A DNA stretch of 11,114 bases from Pseudomonadota bacterium. GTDB taxonomy: Bacteria; Desulfobacterota; Desulfovibrionia; Desulfovibrionales; Desulfovibrionaceae. The translations under genes were made by a program, and so were the position numbers. Under the pieces are notes generated by a model, which was given only the letters and a program-made list of their open reading frames with translations, was not told where the DNA came from and searched no databases. Below are positions 1-6,787 of this stretch, piece by piece; the stretch's first letter is position 1; every line of letters begins with the position of its first letter. Location: NCBI GenBank assembly GCA_023399375.1, contig JAEWPX010000079.1, forward strand, positions 1 to 11,114, in the 5' to 3' direction.

Positions 1-569
1 AGTCCGGCTTCGGCCGCACCTCCAAGATGTTCGCCATGGAGCACTTCGGCATCGAGCCCGACCTCATGAGCGTGGCCAAGAGCATGGGCGGCGGCCTGCC
101 GCTGGCCGGCGTCATCGGCAAGGCGGAGATCATGGATTCCGTCCACGTCGGCGGCATCGGCGGCACCTACGGCGGCAACCCCCTGGCCTGCCGCGCCGGC
201 ATCGCCGTCATGGACGCCTTCGAACAGGACGGCCTCCTCGACGCGGCCGTACGCCTGGGCGACACCCTCAAAGCCCGGTTCGACGCCTGGAAGGATGCAT
301 TCCCGCTGATCGGCGACGCCCGGGGCCTCGGCGCCATGCGCGCCCTGGAGTTCGTTTCCGACCGCACGACCAAGGCCCCCTGTCCCGAAGCGGCCAAGGG
401 CGTGGTCAAGTACTGCCAGGACCACGGCCTGCTCGTGCTGTCCTGCGGCAACTTCGGCAACTGCATCCGCGTGCTCATGCCGCTGGTCATCTCCGACGAG
501 CAGCTTTCGCGCGGCCTGGACATCATGGAGCAAGGCATTCGCGAGGTTTCCCAAAACCTCGGCAAATAG
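1..569 (+). CDS. gabT: 4-aminobutyrate aminotransferase-like class III aminotransferase (C-terminal part)
   Basis: The gene enters from the left edge; the first whole codon is at base 3 and 188 residues are visible, so more than half of a roughly 430-residue protein lies outside. It belongs to the PLP-dependent class III aminotransferases, which for GabT move the amino group of 4-aminobutyrate to 2-oxoglutarate. The visible part opens with SGFGRT, followed by PDL and AKSMGGGLPLAGV. The lysine of AKS (codon at 78-80) is the expected PLP Schiff-base lysine. GGIGGTYGGNPLAC and the C-terminal CGNFGNCIRVLMPL block match the GabT subgroup better than ornithine or acetylornithine enzymes, from memory of family sequences. 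The stop lies 43 bases before the binding-protein gene with no terminator visible, so it is probably co-transcribed with the importer. The exact amino donor cannot be read from this fragment. Confidence 0.85.
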   Translation, partial: SGFGRTSKMFAMEHFGIEPDLMSVAKSMGGGLPLAGVIGKAEIMDSVHVGGIGGTYGGNPLACRAGIAVMDAFEQDGLLDAAVRLGDTLKARFDAWKDAFPLIGDARGLGAMRALEFVSDRTTKAPCPEAAKGVVKYCQDHGLLVLSCGNFGNCIRVLMPLVISDEQLSRGLDIMEQGIREVSQNLGK

Positions 570-612
570 GCGTTGGCCCGACCGACAGCAACCGTCAACC
601 AAGGGGAAAGCC

Positions 613-1860
613 ATGAAATCGCATGACAAGGGATCGCTGCTGACGTGCTGCCTGGCCGCGGCGCTGGGGCTCGTCCTCGCCGCCTCGCCGGCGCTGGCCG
701 CCGACAAGGCGGTCAAGATCGGCAACGTCGAGCCGCTCTCCGGCCCGTCGGCCTCGGTCGGCGTCCAGGGCAAACAGGCCCGGGAAATGGCCGTGGAGGA
801 GATCAACGCCGCCGGCGGCATCAAGTCCCTTGGCGGAGCCAAGCTCGAACTCGTCTACGCCGACAGCAAGTCCGACCCCACCGTCGGCGTGACTGAAACC
901 GAACGGCTCATCAACACCGAAAAGGTCAACCTCATGACCGGTTGCTGGAACTCCGCCGTGACCTACCCGGCGACGCAGGTGGCCGAGCGCTACGGCATCC
1001 CGTTCGTGGTGCCGGTCGCCGTGCGCGACACCATCACCGAGCGCGGTTTCAAGAACGTCTTCCGCGTGGCCGCCAAGGACTCCTGGTGGGTGCGCGACCA
1101 GTTCCGCTTCCTCAAGGACATGCAGGAAGAAACCGGCACGAAGCTCAAGACCATCGCCTTCGTCTTCGAAAACGGCGACTGGGGCACGGGCTTTGCCGAA
1201 AAATGGCGCGAACTGGCCAAAAAGGACGGCTACCAGGTCGTTCTCGACGAGCCCTATCCCAGCACCGCCACGGACCTGACCCCGGTCGTGACCAAGCTCA
1301 AGGCCGCGGGTCCCGACATCGTCATGCTCGTTTCCAACGCCGCCGACGCCATCCTTCTCACCAACACCATGGCCGAAATGCAGGTCAAGCCGAAGGTCGT
1401 GCTGGCCAGCGGCGGCGGCCACGCCGATCCCAAGTTCCTGGAAAACACCGGTGACACCGCCTACGGCCTCTTCGACGAGGTCGAGTGGAACACCGACGTC
1501 AACAAGTCCGGCGCCAAGGAAACCAACGCCAAGTTCAAGAAGAAGTACGGCTACGACCTGACCGGCGAATCCGTGGACGCCTACGCCTCCATGTACGTCA
1601 TCGCCGACGCCCTGGAGCGCGCCGCCTCCACCGACCCGGCCAAGATCCGCGACGCCCTGGCCGCGACCAAGCTCGCCTCCGGCCCGGCCATGATCGTCTC
1701 CTACGACGGCGTGGAATTCGACAAGGACGGCCAGAACAAGAACGCCGGCATCGTCATCGTGCAGGTGGCCAAGGTCGACGGCAAGCCCGAGCGCGTGACC
1801 GTGTGGCCCAAGTCCGCCCGCCGCGCCGGCTACACTCCGGTTTTCCCGGCCAACAAGTAA
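613..1860 (+). CDS. livK: Liv-type periplasmic amino acid-binding protein of ABC importer
   Basis: This is the substrate-binding protein of a branched-chain/hydrophobic amino acid (HAAT) importer, acting in the periplasm. The 415-residue product starts with a classic Sec signal peptide: basic n-region, hydrophobic core at about residues 8-24, and likely cleavage after ALA at residue 29. The mature part begins VKIGNVEPLSGPSASVG, the usual start of the type I periplasmic-binding fold, and continues with AVEEINAAGGI and a GCWNSAVTYPATQVAERYGIPFV-like ligand-loop region. ATG 613 is preceded by AAGGGG at 601-606. The double cysteine at residues 12-13 is too close to the N-terminus and lacks a good lipobox, so a soluble protein is preferred over a lipoprotein. 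Ligand identity is not evident; the ligand-loop sequence differs from E. coli LivJ/LivK, and the adjacent GabT-like gene leaves non-branched substrates open. Confidence 0.93.
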   Translation: MKSHDKGSLLTCCLAAALGLVLAASPALAADKAVKIGNVEPLSGPSASVGVQGKQAREMAVEEINAAGGIKSLGGAKLELVYADSKSDPTVGVTETERLINTEKVNLMTGCWNSAVTYPATQVAERYGIPFVVPVAVRDTITERGFKNVFRVAAKDSWWVRDQFRFLKDMQEETGTKLKTIAFVFENGDWGTGFAEKWRELAKKDGYQVVLDEPYPSTATDLTPVVTKLKAAGPDIVMLVSNAADAILLTNTMAEMQVKPKVVLASGGGHADPKFLENTGDTAYGLFDEVEWNTDVNKSGAKETNAKFKKKYGYDLTGESVDAYASMYVIADALERAASTDPAKIRDALAATKLASGPAMIVSYDGVEFDKDGQNKNAGIVIVQVAKVDGKPERVTVWPKSARRAGYTPVFPANK

Positions 1861-1881
1861 CCCGAACGCTTCCCCATAAAC

Positions 1882-1914
1882 GCCCCGGGGCGGCCTGGCC
1901 GGCCGCTCCGGGGC
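1882..1914 (+). promoter_or_regulatory. Strong intercistronic hairpin between binding-protein gene and livH
   Basis: Arms 1882-1895 (GCCCCGGGGCGGCC) and 1901-1914 (GGCCGCTCCGGGGC) pair over 14 bp with a single G-U wobble around a 5-base loop TGGCC. No T tract follows (the next bases are AAACGT), so it is not a standard intrinsic terminator. Its position just after the binding-protein gene matches the known arrangement in which a 3' hairpin protects the upstream message or causes partial termination. That would give more binding protein than membrane components. Confidence 0.8.
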
Positions 1915-1935
1915 AAACGTCCTGGAGTTGGCCTC

Positions 1936-2820
1936 ATGACCGCGGTGATTCAGGCGACACTCAACGGCATCATGATGGGCGCCATGTACGGGCTGACCGC
2001 CCTGGGACTCACCCTGATCTTCGGGGTGATGAAGGTGGTCAACTTCGCCCACGGCTCCCTGCTCATGGTCGGCATGTTCAGCGCCTACTGGCTGATCAAA
2101 TTGACGGGCATCCACCCGTATCTGGCCCTTCTGATCGTTCCCCCCATCCTCTTCGTCTTCGGCTATTATCTCCAGGACGTGGTGATCAAACCCGTGTTCA
2201 AGGCCGAGCGGCAGGTCCGCGAACCGCTCACGGTCATCATCGTGACCACCGGCGTCTGGTACGTGCTCGACAACCTGGCGCTCATGCTCTTCGGCGCGGA
2301 GTACCGCACCGTGCGCACCGCCATCTCCAACAAGTCCTTCGCGCTGGGCTCCTTCATCATCTCCATCCCCAAATTTTCCGGCTTCGTCATCGCCGTGGTC
2401 ACGGCCGTGGGGCTCGCGCTTTTCATGCGCAAGACCAAGATCGGCATGGCGCTGCGGGCCACGAGCCTCGACCGCGAGGCGGCCAACCTCATGGGCATCG
2501 ACCAGTACAAGGTCTACAACATCGCCTTTGGCCTCGGCACCGCCATCGCCGGCATCGCCGGCTGCGCGCTGATCCCCTTTTACTACGTCTACCCGTCCGT
2601 GGGCGTGGTCTTCGACATCCGAGCGTTCATCATTGTGGTGCTCGGGGGCCTCGGCAGCATTCCCGGCGCGCTCCTCGGCGGCCTGGTCATTGGCCTGATC
2701 GAATCCGTCTTTTCGCAGTTCATGGCCTCGACCTGGACCGAGGCCATCATCTACGCGATTTTTCTCATCATCTTGTTCGTGAAACCCTCGGGTTTTTTCG
2801 GCAACAAGCAGGACTGGTAG
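1936..2820 (+). CDS. livH: Liv-type ABC importer permease LivH
   Basis: This is one of the two inner-membrane subunits that form the amino acid channel. The 294-residue product is almost wholly hydrophobic with about eight predicted membrane segments. The N-terminal TLNGIMMGAMYGLTALGLTL followed by VNFAHGSLLM is diagnostic of LivH. The cytoplasmic coupling loop ATSLDREAANLMGI (residues 175-188) is the EAA-like site that contacts the ATPases. The C-terminus ends in KPSGFFG, as is usual for the family. ATG 1936 follows GGAG at 1924-1927 with 8 bases spacing. The 75-base gap upstream holds the strong hairpin, so its expression may be uncoupled from the binding-protein gene. Its stop codon is part of the livM ribosome site. 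Confidence 0.95.
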   Translation: MTAVIQATLNGIMMGAMYGLTALGLTLIFGVMKVVNFAHGSLLMVGMFSAYWLIKLTGIHPYLALLIVPPILFVFGYYLQDVVIKPVFKAERQVREPLTVIIVTTGVWYVLDNLALMLFGAEYRTVRTAISNKSFALGSFIISIPKFSGFVIAVVTAVGLALFMRKTKIGMALRATSLDREAANLMGIDQYKVYNIAFGLGTAIAGIAGCALIPFYYVYPSVGVVFDIRAFIIVVLGGLGSIPGALLGGLVIGLIESVFSQFMASTWTEAIIYAIFLIILFVKPSGFFGNKQDW

Positions 2821-2824
2821 GAGG
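2819..2824 (+). promoter_or_regulatory. livM ribosome binding site overlapping livH stop
   Basis: A perfect AGGAGG lies 7 bases before GTG 2832 and shares its first two bases with the TAG stop of livH. This fixes the livM start at GTG within a reading frame that stays open far upstream, and suggests termination-reinitiation coupling of livH and livM. Confidence 0.85.
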
Positions 2825-2831
2825 CGAAACC

Positions 2832-3848
2832 GTGAGCCGAAAACAACTCGACACCTCGCTGCTCGGCCTGGCCGCCCTCGTCGCATTCGGGCTGCCCCTG
2901 GTGGTCACTTCCCCCACCTACATGCAAATCCTCATCCTGCTTTTTTTCTACGCCTACCTGACCACCTCGTGGAACCTGGTCGGCGGCTTCGCCGGCGTGC
3001 TGCCCTTGGGGCACTCGGTCTTCGTCGGCATCGGGGCCTACACCTCGACCATCCTCACCCTCCAGTACGGCGTGTCGCCCTGGATCGGCATGCTGGTCGG
3101 CGGCGTGCTCGCCGCAGCGGTCGGCGTCGTCATCGGGCTGCCCACCTTCCGCATGCGCGGGGCCTATTTCTGCCTGTGCACCATCGCCTTCGCCGAGGGC
3201 ATCCGGGTCATGGTGGAAAACATCGACAGCCTGGGGCCGCTCAAAATAAACGGCCCCCGCGGCCTGCTCATCCCGCTCAAGGAACCCTCGTTCTGGCACT
3301 ACCAGTTCATGTCCAAGCTGCCCTACTACTACATCATCCTGACGCTGTTGATCCTCGTGCTGGCGCTGACATGGTTCATCTCGCGCTCCAAGATCGGCTA
3401 CTATCTGGCCGCGGGCGGCGAAGAGCCCGAGGCCGCGGCCGCGCTCGGCGTCAACGTCGCCAACTGCAAGCTGCTGTCCATGGCCCTGTCCTGTTTCTTC
3501 ACGGCGCTTGCCGGCACATTCTACGCACAGCTCATGCTCTACTTCTATCCCAAGGGCCTCATGGGCCTCGACCTCTCCTTCGAGATCGCGTTCATCGCGC
3601 TCATCGGCGGCCGGGGCACCATCGCCGGCCCGGTCATCGGAGCGCTGGTGCTGCGGCCGCTTAACGAATTCACCCGCATCTACCTAAGCGACATGCTGCC
3701 CGGCCTGCACCTCGTCATCTTCGGCCTCATCCTCATCCTGGTCATGCTCTACAAGCCGCAGGGACTCACCGCGCCCCTGGCCGCGGCCTACGACAAGCTG
3801 GCCCGCAAGATCACGCGCGAGCCAAACGCCAAGGGAGCCGCCGCATGA
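2832..3848 (+). CDS. livM: Liv-type ABC importer permease LivM
   Basis: This is the second channel subunit of the importer, 338 residues, with multiple membrane segments starting at about residue 10. The family block GFAGVLPLGHSVFVGIGAY spans residues 52-70; most LivM proteins have LSLGH here, and this one has LPLGH. The coupling loop EEPEAAAALGVNV lies at residues 197-209, followed by a conserved FEIAFIALIGGRGT-like region near residue 250. The C-terminus carries KPQGL and a charged cytoplasmic tail. The start is GTG at 2832, set by the perfect AGGAGG; the same frame is open for over 1.3 kb upstream, but that stretch lies inside livK and livH and is not membrane-like. The stop overlaps the livG start as ATGA. 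Confidence 0.94.
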   Translation: MSRKQLDTSLLGLAALVAFGLPLVVTSPTYMQILILLFFYAYLTTSWNLVGGFAGVLPLGHSVFVGIGAYTSTILTLQYGVSPWIGMLVGGVLAAAVGVVIGLPTFRMRGAYFCLCTIAFAEGIRVMVENIDSLGPLKINGPRGLLIPLKEPSFWHYQFMSKLPYYYIILTLLILVLALTWFISRSKIGYYLAAGGEEPEAAAALGVNVANCKLLSMALSCFFTALAGTFYAQLMLYFYPKGLMGLDLSFEIAFIALIGGRGTIAGPVIGALVLRPLNEFTRIYLSDMLPGLHLVIFGLILILVMLYKPQGLTAPLAAAYDKLARKITREPNAKGAAA

Positions 3849-4576
3849 GCGCCAACATCCTTGAAATCACGGCCCTGACCAAGCACTTCGGCGGCCTCAC
3901 GGCCGTCAGCGCCCTGGACCTGCATATCGCCAAGGGCGAGATCATGGCGCTGATCGGCCCCAACGGCGCGGGCAAGTCCACGGTGTTCAACCTCGTGGCC
4001 GGCGTCTACCCGCCCTCCGAAGGCGTCATCCGCTTCAAGGGCGAGGTCATAAACGGCCGCAAGCCCTGGGACCTGTGCAAGCTGGGCCTGGCCCGCACCT
4101 TCCAGATCGTCAAACCCTTCGCCAGCAAGACCGTCTTATATAATGTCATGGTCGGCGCGTTCCTGCACACCAACTCCACGGCCAAGGCCAGGGACAAGGC
4201 CGAGGAGGTCATGGCCGTGCTCGGCCTCGACCACCTGCGCGACCGCCTGGCCGGCAGCCTCACCATCGCCGACCGCAAGCGCCTGGAGATCGGCAAGGCC
4301 CTGGCCACGGATCCCGACCTGCTGCTCCTCGACGAGGTCATGGCCGGACTGCGCCCCACGGAAGTGGACGACATGATCGCCGTCATCAAGGGCCTGCGCG
4401 ACCGCGGCGTTACGGTCTTCGTCATCGAGCACATCATGCGCGCGGTCATGGCCCTGTCCGACCGCGTGGCCGTGATCCAGTTCGGCCAGAAGATCGCCGA
4501 AGGCGCTCCCGAGGCCGTGACCAAGGACGAAAACGTCATCAAGGCCTACCTTGGGGGGGACTATGACGCTGCTTAG
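3845..4576 (+). CDS. livG: Liv-type ABC importer ATPase LivG
   Basis: This is one of two cytoplasmic ATPases that drive the importer. In the 243-residue product the Walker A is GPNGAGKST (residues 38-46), the Q-loop lies in ARTFQIVKPF, Walker B is LLLLDE (159-164), and the switch histidine is H196 in IEH. The ABC signature is not LSGGQ but LTIADRKRLEIG (139-150), and Walker B is followed by VMAGL instead of the usual PAAGL. I recall a LivG subgroup with LT-x-x-DRKRLE and DEVMAGL, so this is probably a lineage trait and not damage. Translation is coupled to livM through ATGA. Codons 4136-4144 (TTA TAT AAT) are strikingly AT-rich for this genome and create a perfect -10 box. Confidence 0.94.
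   Translation: MSANILEITALTKHFGGLTAVSALDLHIAKGEIMALIGPNGAGKSTVFNLVAGVYPPSEGVIRFKGEVINGRKPWDLCKLGLARTFQIVKPFASKTVLYNVMVGAFLHTNSTAKARDKAEEVMAVLGLDHLRDRLAGSLTIADRKRLEIGKALATDPDLLLLDEVMAGLRPTEVDDMIAVIKGLRDRGVTVFVIEHIMRAVMALSDRVAVIQFGQKIAEGAPEAVTKDENVIKAYLGGDYDAA
4139..4144 (+). promoter_or_regulatory. Possible internal -10 element (TATAAT) inside livG
   Basis: A perfect TATAAT occurs within otherwise very GC-rich coding sequence. It arises from consecutive unusual codons for Leu-Tyr-Asn where CTC/TAC/AAC would be expected. No convincing -35 hexamer is found 15-18 bases upstream (CCTTCG is at 17-base spacing), so promoter activity is uncertain. If active, it would add transcripts of the distal livG, livF and CBS-ACT part. 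Confidence 0.25.
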
Positions 4577-5273
4577 CGTGGAACACATCGATGTGGCCTA
4601 CGGCGACGTCCAGGTCATCAACGACCTGTCGCTGACCGTGGAGGAAGGCGAGGTCGTGAGCATCATCGGCGGCAACGGCGCGGGCAAGTCCACCCTGCTC
4701 AAGACCATCTCCGGGCTCATGGCCCCGAGCGCGGGCTCCATTTTCTTCAAGGGCGAGCCCATCCACAATCTGCCGCCCGAGCGCATCGTCGAGCGCGGCA
4801 TCGTGCACGTGCCCGAAGGCCGGCGGCTCTTTTCGCTGATGACCGTGGCCGAGAACCTCCTGATCGGCGCGTACACGCCCCGGGCCTACAAGGCACGGGA
4901 CAACACCCTGCGCCAAGTCCATGCGCTCCTGCCGCGCCTGCTCGAGCGCGAGGGGCAGATGGCCATGACGCTTTCCGGCGGCGAGCAGCAGATGGTGGCC
5001 ATCGGCCGGGGGCTCATGGCGCTGCCCGGCCTGCTCATGCTCGACGAGCCGTCGCTCGGGCTCGCGCCGATCCTGGTCAAATCCATTTTCGAAACCCTGC
5101 GCAAGATCGCCGACACCGGCACCACGGTGCTTCTGGTCGAACAGGACGTGAACCATTCCCTGCGCCTGTCCGACCGGGGCTACGTGCTGGAGCACGGCCG
5201 CGTGGCCCTGGCCGGCGAAGCGGCGCAACTGCTCGAAAACCCGCACATCAAGTCGGCCTATCTCGGCATCTGA
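4563..5273 (+). CDS. livF: Liv-type ABC importer ATPase LivF
   Basis: This is the second ATPase of the importer, 236 residues. Walker A GGNGAGKST is at residues 36-44, signature LSGGEQQ at 137-143, and Walker B LLMLDEP at 157-163. The switch position is Q194 in VEQD, as in LivF proteins generally. The tail KSAYLGI matches the family C-terminus. ATG 4563 lies inside livG, overlapping it by 14 bases, and has a G-rich stretch (4553-4559) as its only ribosome site. TTG 4551 is an in-frame alternative four codons upstream, but the ATG gives the usual MTLLSVEHI-type start. The overlap implies translational coupling with livG and similar ATPase amounts. Confidence 0.94.
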   Translation: MTLLSVEHIDVAYGDVQVINDLSLTVEEGEVVSIIGGNGAGKSTLLKTISGLMAPSAGSIFFKGEPIHNLPPERIVERGIVHVPEGRRLFSLMTVAENLLIGAYTPRAYKARDNTLRQVHALLPRLLEREGQMAMTLSGGEQQMVAIGRGLMALPGLLMLDEPSLGLAPILVKSIFETLRKIADTGTTVLLVEQDVNHSLRLSDRGYVLEHGRVALAGEAAQLLENPHIKSAYLGI

Positions 5274-5296
5274 AGCCGAAAGACGGCGCACCCCAT

Positions 5297-5327
5297 GGCG
5301 GACCGGGCGATTGCGGTCCGGTCCGCC
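5297..5327 (+). promoter_or_regulatory. Hairpin between livF and CBS-ACT gene
   Basis: Arms 5297-5306 (GGCGGACCGG) and 5318-5327 (CCGGTCCGCC) form a perfect 10-bp stem with an 11-base loop. No T tract follows, so full termination is unlikely. It may reduce or process readthrough from the liv genes into the CBS-ACT gene, which has its own ribosome site 14 bases further on. Confidence 0.6.
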
Positions 5328-5353
5328 CCACCTTCAGCGCAAGGAGCCACAGC

Positions 5354-6010
5354 ATGCTCGTCGGGGATTGGATGTCGCGAAACGTCGTCACCGCGACCGA
5401 AGACGTGTCCATGATCAAGGCCGGCCGGATGCTGCGCGAACGCAAGATCCGCCGCCTGCCGGTGGTGGACAAGGAAGGCCGGCTCGTCGGCATCGTGTCC
5501 GAGCGCGACCTCAAGGCGGCTTCGCCCTCTGCCGCGACCACGCTCGACATGTACGAGATGACCTACCTGCTCTCGGAAATGAAGCTCAAAAGCATCATGA
5601 CGCGGTCCCCGCGCAGCATCCGCCCGGGCGACACCGTGGAGCGGGCGGCGCTCGTCATGCGCGACCTCAAGATCGGCAGCCTGCCGGTGGTGGACGCGGA
5701 CAACAAGGTGGTCGGCATCATCACGGACACGGACATCTTCCGCCTGTTCGTCTCCATCACCGGCATCGACCAGGACGGCATCCAGATCGGCCTGCGCCTG
5801 GGCACGAGCGAAGGAAGCCTCAAGCCCGTGCTCGACGCCCTGCGCGGCCACGAAGCCCGCATCATCAGCATCCTCTCGTCCTACGACCGCACGGACGCCT
5901 CGCGCCGCGACGTCTCCATCCGCATCCAGGGCCTGCCCGAAACGCGGGAGCGCGAACTGCGCGCGGCACTGGAAAAAAGCTGCCAGGTGCTGTCTTGGAC
6001 GCGCGACTAG
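5354..6010 (+). CDS. Two-CBS plus ACT-like domain protein (AcuB-like)
   Basis: The product has 218 residues. A first CBS domain (about 1-55) includes VGDWMSRNVVT and RRLPVVDKEGRLVGIVSERDL. A second (about 78-134) includes SIMTRSP, GSLPVVDADNKVVGIITDTD and an IFRLF end. The last 80 residues (from about 137) look like an ACT-type domain ending in a VLSWTRD strand. CBS pairs bind adenine nucleotides or SAM, and ACT domains often bind amino acids; the CBS-CBS-ACT order is that of AcuB. There is no enzyme domain, membrane segment or transporter fusion, so it is likely a free sensor or regulator. Its place as last gene of the importer operon, 80 bases after livF and before the terminator, suggests it senses energy state or the imported amino acid. 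The target is unknown. ATG 5354 follows AAGGAG at 5341-5346. Confidence 0.9.
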   Translation: MLVGDWMSRNVVTATEDVSMIKAGRMLRERKIRRLPVVDKEGRLVGIVSERDLKAASPSAATTLDMYEMTYLLSEMKLKSIMTRSPRSIRPGDTVERAALVMRDLKIGSLPVVDADNKVVGIITDTDIFRLFVSITGIDQDGIQIGLRLGTSEGSLKPVLDALRGHEARIISILSSYDRTDASRRDVSIRIQGLPETRERELRAALEKSCQVLSWTRD

Positions 6011-6038
6011 GACGCGCGCCAGCCCAACCGCATGACGC

Positions 6039-6074
6039 AGCGGGGCCGGTCGTACGACCGGCCCCGCTTTTTTT
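6039..6074 (+). terminator. Intrinsic terminator of the liv/CBS-ACT operon
   Basis: Bases 6039-6068 are a perfect 30-base palindrome centred on GTAC (half-site AGCGGGGCCGGTCGT). As RNA it forms a stem of at least 13 bp with a tetraloop. A run of seven T (6068-6074) follows directly, so it acts on plus-strand transcripts. The other strand has no T tract after the stem. Confidence 0.95.
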
Positions 6075-6218
6075 CACCCCCTGTTCGGACCACAAGCGGA
6101 ACTTGTCTGCGCATATCCCTCCCGGACCAGTTCTCGTCGCCGCTGCGCACCCCGCAGCTCCCGCGCTGCCGCCGCTTAAGCAGCGGCCGCACAGCCGGAG
6201 CAACGCGCGAGTCCCCGG
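6075..6218. other. Intergenic gap between operon terminator and minus-strand thioesterase gene
   Basis: No coding signal is supported here. A modest inverted repeat GCCGCT (6171-6176) / AGCGGC (6182-6187) lies about 32 bases past the thioesterase stop and could help end its transcript. It lacks a T tract on the minus strand, so no terminator is called. Confidence 0.5.
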
Positions 6219-6638
6219 TCAGCTGCCGCGGCGGATGTTGTACACGCCGCGGCCCTCGGCCACGTGCTCGTCCGGGCTGCCGTCGGACCACAGCACGACC
6301 TGGGCGTTGCCCACGCGGTTGCCGAGCAGGCGCACGGTCGCTTCGGCGTAGAGGTCGTGGGCCGTGGCCGGGCGCAGGTAGTCCACGCGCAAGTCGATGG
6401 TGGCGATGCGGTCGTTGAGCTCGCAGCGGGTCCAGACGGCGAAGCCGGCGCAGACGTCGGCCAGGGTGGAGATGACGCCGCCGTGGATCGCCGGCCGGCG
6501 CGCATCGCCGATCAGGTCCTCGCGAAAGGGAATGAAAAGCCGCACGCGCCCCTCTTCCACCGCCGCCACGCGGATGCCGAGCATCTTCTGGAAGGGCAGC
6601 CCGTTTTCGATCAGATCGGCCAACACCTTGAAATCCAT
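6219..6638 (-). CDS. Hotdog-fold thioesterase (PaaI/YbgC-like family)
   Basis: The 139-residue cytoplasmic protein has the single-hotdog layout typical of PaaI-type acyl-CoA thioesterases, which hydrolyse acyl- or aryl-CoA to free acid and CoA. The core motif PAIHGGVISTLAD lies at residues 49-61. H52-G53-G54 starts the central helix and D61 is a candidate catalytic acid. The later TIDLRVDYLRPA strand is also standard, and the length is normal. ATG at 6638 is set by AAGGAG (minus strand, 6650-6645) six bases upstream. It stands alone, divergent from the rubredoxin cassette across a 160-base gap. The specific acyl substrate cannot be inferred; CoA-ester housekeeping is the likely role. Confidence 0.88.
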   Translation of the reverse strand: MDFKVLADLIENGLPFQKMLGIRVAAVEEGRVRLFIPFREDLIGDARRPAIHGGVISTLADVCAGFAVWTRCELNDRIATIDLRVDYLRPATAHDLYAEATVRLLGNRVGNAQVVLWSDGSPDEHVAEGRGVYNIRRGS

Positions 6639-6695
6639 ATGCCACTCCTTCGCCGCAAGGGCGTTGTCGCTTTCCGTATCCGTTCGGGCTCATGG

Positions 6696-6718
6696 GCATA
6701 GCCGGCAACCCGGCATGC
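6696..6718. repeat. Imperfect inverted repeat in the divergent intergenic region
   Basis: GCAT-A-GCCGG (6696-6705) pairs with CCGGC-ATGC (6710-6718) over 9 bp, with one unpaired A and a 4-base loop CAAC. It sits between the divergent thioesterase and rubredoxin starts, where an operator or leader hairpin could lie. No protein or ligand is suggested by the sequence. Confidence 0.35.
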
Positions 6719-6787
6719 TGTCCAACAACGCCGGAAATGCCTGCACGCTTGACCCGCCCCCGCCACGGCGCTAGCCCTTCGACCAAA

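Noticed and set aside
646..651. Lipoprotein lipobox around the double cysteine of the binding protein
   Set aside because: The residues before Cys12-Cys13 (LLT) do not fit the lipobox and the position is too near the N-terminus; a normal signal peptide with an ALA cleavage site is clearer.
1485..2831. Upstream extension of the livM reading frame
   Set aside because: The frame is open but the encoded stretch is Arg/His/Gly-rich low complexity within livK and livH. The AGGAGG and GTG at 2819-2834 give a normal LivM start.
595..2886. Very long open frame on the minus strand opposite the binding-protein and livH genes
   Set aside because: It is a shadow of GC-rich codons. Its product is low-complexity, rich in Gly, Asp, His and Val, with no recognisable fold, and it lies fully opposite well-supported genes.
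6171..6187. Small inverted repeat as terminator of the thioesterase gene
   Set aside because: Only a 6-bp stem with no T tract on the minus strand.
6749..6777. TTGACC with TAGCCC 17 bases downstream as a rubredoxin promoter
   Set aside because: The -35 is good but the -10 matches only two of six bases, too weak to call.
6007..6786. Long minus-strand frame overlapping the thioesterase gene
   Set aside because: It is out of frame with the hotdog protein and has a low-complexity Arg/Gly/Pro-rich product. It crosses the operon terminator and intergenic region.
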